From Geomonas propionica (lineage in GTDB: Bacteria; Desulfobacterota; Desulfuromonadia; Geobacterales; Geobacteraceae), in NCBI RefSeq assembly GCF_016458235.1, contig NZ_JAEMHK010000008.1, positions 176,218 through 240,217 on the forward strand: a stretch of DNA of 64,000 nt, written 5' to 3'. This document shows, one piece after another, positions 60,895 through 64,000 of the stretch (positions within the stretch are counted from its first letter, which is position 1; each line of letters starts with the position of its first letter). The position numbers were made by a program, and so were the translations under genes. The notes below the pieces were generated by a model, which worked only from the letters and a program-made list of their open reading frames with translations, had not been told where the DNA came from and did no database searches.

Positions 60895-61374
60895 ATGAAC
60901 AGGCGGGCATTTCTAAAAACCACAGTTGCCGGATCCCTTGTCGCAGGTTTCGCTGGAACGGTTGCGGCAGCAGAGCGCTATTTCCCGGACCAAGTGGACA
61001 TGAAGCTCTTCGAGACAATCAACAGGGTGAAGGACCCAACTAAAAAGACTCCGCTTGAGAGAAGCCATGCACCTGTCATTACCGCTCCCACCTCAGTAAC
61101 GGCCGGCAAGCCTTTCACCGTGGAAGTATCGGTAGGGGAAACGCTCCACGGCATGACACCGGCCCACTGGATAGGCTTTATCGATCTCAGCCTTGGCAAC
61201 GAGCCGGCGGGGAGAGTGGACCTGCAGCCCCGGGGGTACCTGGTACCAAAAGTTGCCTTCACCGTTGTGGTCCCCAAAGAAGCCGCGCCGACTGGGAAGG
61301 TGACCCTAGTGGCGAAACAGCACTGTAACCTCCATGGTCTTTGGGAAGGTACCCTCGATATCTTAGTGACCTGA
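60895..61374 (+). CDS. Tat-exported superoxide reductase (class II, desulfoferrodoxin-domain)
   Basis: Non-haem iron enzyme that reduces superoxide to peroxide. The 159 residues begin with a twin-arginine signal (MNRRAFLKTTVAGSLVAGFAG, cut after AAA near residue 26), so the enzyme is placed in the periplasm. The iron-site residues are present: histidine in ERSHAPVI, histidines in LHGMTPAHWIGFI, and the C-N-x-H of KQHCNLHGLWEG. There is no N-terminal desulforedoxin domain. ATG at 60895 is chosen because GAGGAGG precedes it; an ATG at 60880 would contain that site. A periplasmic SOR would protect respiratory proteins from oxygen by-products. Confidence 0.9.
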   Translation: MNRRAFLKTTVAGSLVAGFAGTVAAAERYFPDQVDMKLFETINRVKDPTKKTPLERSHAPVITAPTSVTAGKPFTVEVSVGETLHGMTPAHWIGFIDLSLGNEPAGRVDLQPRGYLVPKVAFTVVVPKEAAPTGKVTLVAKQHCNLHGLWEGTLDILVT

Positions 61375-61392
61375 TCCCCATAGATCAATTCC

Positions 61393-61462
61393 GGGTCAGG
61401 CTTGCAGTGTCGCAGACTTAACTGCTAAACCATCAGAGCTTGCAACTTCGCAAGCCTGACCC
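61393..61462. repeat. 13-bp inverted repeat with 44-base loop
   Basis: GGGTCAGGCTTGC (61393-61405) is matched by GCAAGCCTGACCC (61450-61462). The inner part holds GCAGACTTAACTGC, which can pair again. It may be the remains of a small mobile element or the 3' structure of the SOR transcript. Confidence 0.7.
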
Positions 61463-61545
61463 TCTGATACTCTAAGTTTATTAGATTCAGCAGGATAAAC
61501 TTATAATCTTATACGCGTCCCCTTGCCCCCTTGCCCTCCCCTCAC

Positions 61546-61812
61546 TTACTTCAATTGACTATCTTTGCTACCTCTCCGGTTGTAGGGCGACAAGGTCTTT
61601 AGTCTCTTTTCGAGTTCCGATTGGCATGCAACACAAAGCCGGACTCCCGGCATTGCCTTGCGACGCGCTTCAGGAATCACGACCTCGCATTCCTCGCAAT
61701 GAGTCGAGCTTTCCCCTTTGGGCAGCCGGCTTTTAGCCAATTCGACTGCCGATTCCACCGTGGCATCGATCTGCTCCTGCACCGCTCCATCACGAGACCA
61801 ACCAACCGCCAT
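61546..61812 (-). CDS. DksA/TraR-type zinc-finger protein
   Basis: Small RNA-polymerase-associated-type protein, 88 residues. The four zinc ligands are in HCEECEVVIPEARRKAMPG and LCVACQ. The N-terminal coiled-coil of DksA is reduced to about 40 residues with an Asp/Glu-containing helix, as in TraR and YbiI-like relatives. ATG at 61812 with GGGGAG upstream is preferred over a GTG at 61821. It lies next to an insertion element. Its target promoters are unknown, and a full-length DksA is likely elsewhere. Confidence 0.8.
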   Translation of the reverse strand: MAVGWSRDGAVQEQIDATVESAVELAKSRLPKGESSTHCEECEVVIPEARRKAMPGVRLCVACQSELEKRLKTLSPYNRRGSKDSQLK

Positions 61813-61966
61813 AACCCACACTCCCCTTATTTCGTATCACCTGTTTGGTCATCATACTCCAAACTGCCTCATGATATCAAAGCCGGGAAAGTCGGGCTAC
61901 TCTGGCGGGACAGGCGTTTGCGTCCCTTTATTCCCCCGGGACATAGGGACGCCCATGCGGGACATA

Positions 61967-63065
61967 GGGACGCCCATGATTTTAGCCGATTAGCGCTAAT
62001 CTTCAGCAGCATGCTTTTTAAGACGTTTTCTGTCGCACCATCGCAATAGGATCGCCATGAATGATCAACCCACAAGGAGTCACACATGGCGCAGAATCGG
62101 ATCCAGTTTCAGAAGGGCCTTAGCTTGCCGGATTTCCTTCGCGATTTTGGTACTGAAGAGCAATGCGTAACCGCACTTGAGCAGATGCGATGGCCAGAGG
62201 GATTTGCATGCCCAGCTTGCGATAGTAGCTCAGGTTTCAGTGTAGTGTGACATCGCAAGGTAAAGACCTTCCAGTGCAAGGATTGTCATCGCCAGACTAC
62301 AATAACCAGCGGGACGATTTTTCACTCGTCAAAGCTGCCTCTGACAATCTGGTTTCAGGCAATGTACTTCCTGACACAAACAAAAAACAACGTATCCGCA
62401 TTGGAGCTAACACGTCTTCTTTGTATCTGCTACCGCTCAGCCTGGCGCATGAAGCACAAGCTGATGCAGGTAATGTGGGAGAGAGAAGCTGCAACTGTTC
62501 TTTCCGGCCGTGTCGAGGTAGATGATGCGTACCTGGGCGGCCGTCATGAAGGTAAAGGCGGTCGGGGATCAGAGAACAAAATACCTTTTATCGCAGCCGT
62601 CGAAACGAACTCCCAAGGGCATCCTAAGCGCGCCGTTTTCTCGCCAGTAAAGGCTCTAAACTTAACAGAGATTGCAAAATGGGCTTGTGCATCATTGTCA
62701 GAGTCCACAACGGTAATAACCGACGGTTTATCCTCTTTTAGAGCTGTAGTAGCATCAAGATGCACGTATTCTTTTGAAGTAGTTGGCAAAGAACGAAAAA
62801 GCACAGCACTAGGTTGTTTCTACTGTGTTAATACGGTCCTTAGTAACGTAAAGAATTCTATTGACGGCACCTATCATTCTTTTGATTTTAGCAAGTACAT
62901 AAAGCGTTACCTCGCTGAGATCCAGTATCGTTTCAACAGGCGTTTTTACCTGAAATCAATGTCCTCATGCCTTCTCTTTGCAGGCGTAAGAACCGGTAAA
63001 CGAACTGAGCGGTGGTTACGTCTTGCTGAAGATTAACGCTAATCGGCTGATTTCATGGGCGTCCC
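61967..63065. mobile_element. IS1595-type insertion sequence, inactive
   Basis: About 1.1 kb bounded by 42-bp terminal inverted repeats at 61967-62008 and 63024-63065 (38 of 42 positions match; the outer GGGACGCCCATGA and inner TAATCTTCAGCA parts are identical). The single gene is an IS1595/ISXO2-type transposase, and its stop codon falls inside the right terminal repeat, as is usual. No matching 8-bp target duplication was found. A second copy of the outer end (GGGACATAGGGACGCCCATG) lies just outside the left repeat. Confidence 0.85.
62086..63036 (+). pseudogene. IS1595-family transposase with an internal TGA
   Basis: The frame starts MAQNRIQFQKGLSLPDFLRDFG at 62086, typical of this family, and reads through a zinc-ribbon-like region (CPAC, then CKDC). 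One in-frame TGA (62248-62250) interrupts it after FSVV. Beyond it the frame runs unbroken to 63036 with all other transposase motifs: VEVDDAYLGG, ITDGLSSF and IQYRFNRRFY. The first-half start at 62086 has AAGGAG upstream. A one-base CGA or TGG change would restore about 316 residues. A selenocysteine reading is not supported. Confidence 0.9.
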
Positions 63066-63245
63066 TCTGCTGCCCTGAGACAGTCTGCGCCACCATAGGC
63101 CAGATCTTAAGACGAAGGTTCCTTTCTACCCCTCTCCCCTGCCCCACCACGTCTTGTAGCTCTCAAGTCACGTCACGTACAAGCTTCGCCTTTACAGTTA
63201 TAGAATATTTTTATATATTGCGGTTCATCGTGCTTGTGTCTGGGT

Positions 63246-63277
63246 GGGAGGATGAGCAGAAAACTGCTCATTCTCCC
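63246..63277. repeat. 14-bp stem-loop between two insertion elements
   Basis: GGGAGGATGAGCAG (63246-63259) and CTGCTCATTCTCCC (63264-63277) pair with one G-T mismatch around AAAA. The 299 bases 63066-63364 between the elements hold no gene; the rest is A/T-rich and unrecognised. Confidence 0.7.
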
Positions 63278-63327
63278 AATTGGCACAAAATCCACCTCTG
63301 CGGCTAAGAAAAATCAGCGGTTTAGGG

Positions 63328-64000
<673 letters not shown>

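Noticed and set aside
62248..62250. Selenocysteine at the in-frame TGA of the transposase
   Set aside because: Related bacteria do make selenoproteins, but transposases of this family do not use selenocysteine and the position is not a catalytic cysteine; a nonsense mutation is simpler.

Overview
The window reads as chromosomal DNA from a free-living, respiring Desulfuromonadota bacterium of the Geobacter/Geomonas/Citrifermentans type. This rests on the gene repertoire and on features typical of that group: high-GC coding DNA, many c-di-GMP and two-component proteins, a sigma-54 response regulator, FadL-type porin, cytochrome bd oxidase, superoxide reductase, and G/C-rich palindromic repeats between genes. 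The species was not determined. No rRNA, tRNA or CRISPR array was seen.

Layout. 0.1-7 kb, mostly minus strand: a PAS-GGDEF cyclase; a Na/phosphate cotransporter overlapping an exopolyphosphatase; then a run of a hypothetical protein, an RlmD-type rRNA methyltransferase, a TPR protein and an IHF/HU protein. 7-14 kb, plus strand: infA, efp-epmA, the biotin genes bioB-bioD-bioA with a BirA-like operator over the bioB promoter, and a TatD nuclease fused to a radical SAM domain. 14-24 kb: a c-di-GMP locus with a histidine kinase, a GAF-GGDEF cyclase, a two-PilZ protein and a GAF-HD-GYP phosphodiesterase. The kinase and the phosphodiesterase share the same N-terminal sensory module. A methyltransferase and a FadL porin follow.

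25-34 kb holds mixed metabolism: an exported coiled-coil protein, an exported transglutaminase-like protein, a tandem rhodanese, a 2-hydroxyacyl-CoA dehydratase-like protein divergent from a LysR regulator, a GGQ ribosome-rescue protein, a tautomerase, a flavin reductase, an ADP-ribosylglycohydrolase and an ACP phosphodiesterase. 34.8-47.1 kb is one long plus-strand chemosensory operon: CheW, CheR-TPR, CheW, MCP, CheA-REC, CheB, REC-kinase, REC-PAS-kinase, sigma-54 response regulator. Its first six parts match Wsp-type systems, but the WspR cyclase is replaced by two kinases and an enhancer-binding regulator.

47-58 kb carries an L-2-hydroxyglutarate oxidase-like enzyme, a DnaQ-like exonuclease, an acyl-CoA synthetase with two small acyl/lipid-binding proteins, a frameshifted lipoprotein, cydAB, a metallo-beta-lactamase-fold hydrolase and a GlxA-type regulator. 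58.3-58.7 kb is a 20-unit, 20-bp tandem array that abuts azlCD, which is divergent from a LysR regulator. The right end is more plastic: a Tat-exported superoxide reductase, a small DksA/TraR zinc-finger protein, an IS1595-type element whose transposase is broken by one in-frame TGA, and the end of an IS3-type element that runs off the window.

Interspersed palindromic repeats occur throughout the intergenic spaces. One copy forms the C-terminus of the ADP-ribosylglycohydrolase gene. All domain calls are from reading the sequence; no database search was run.
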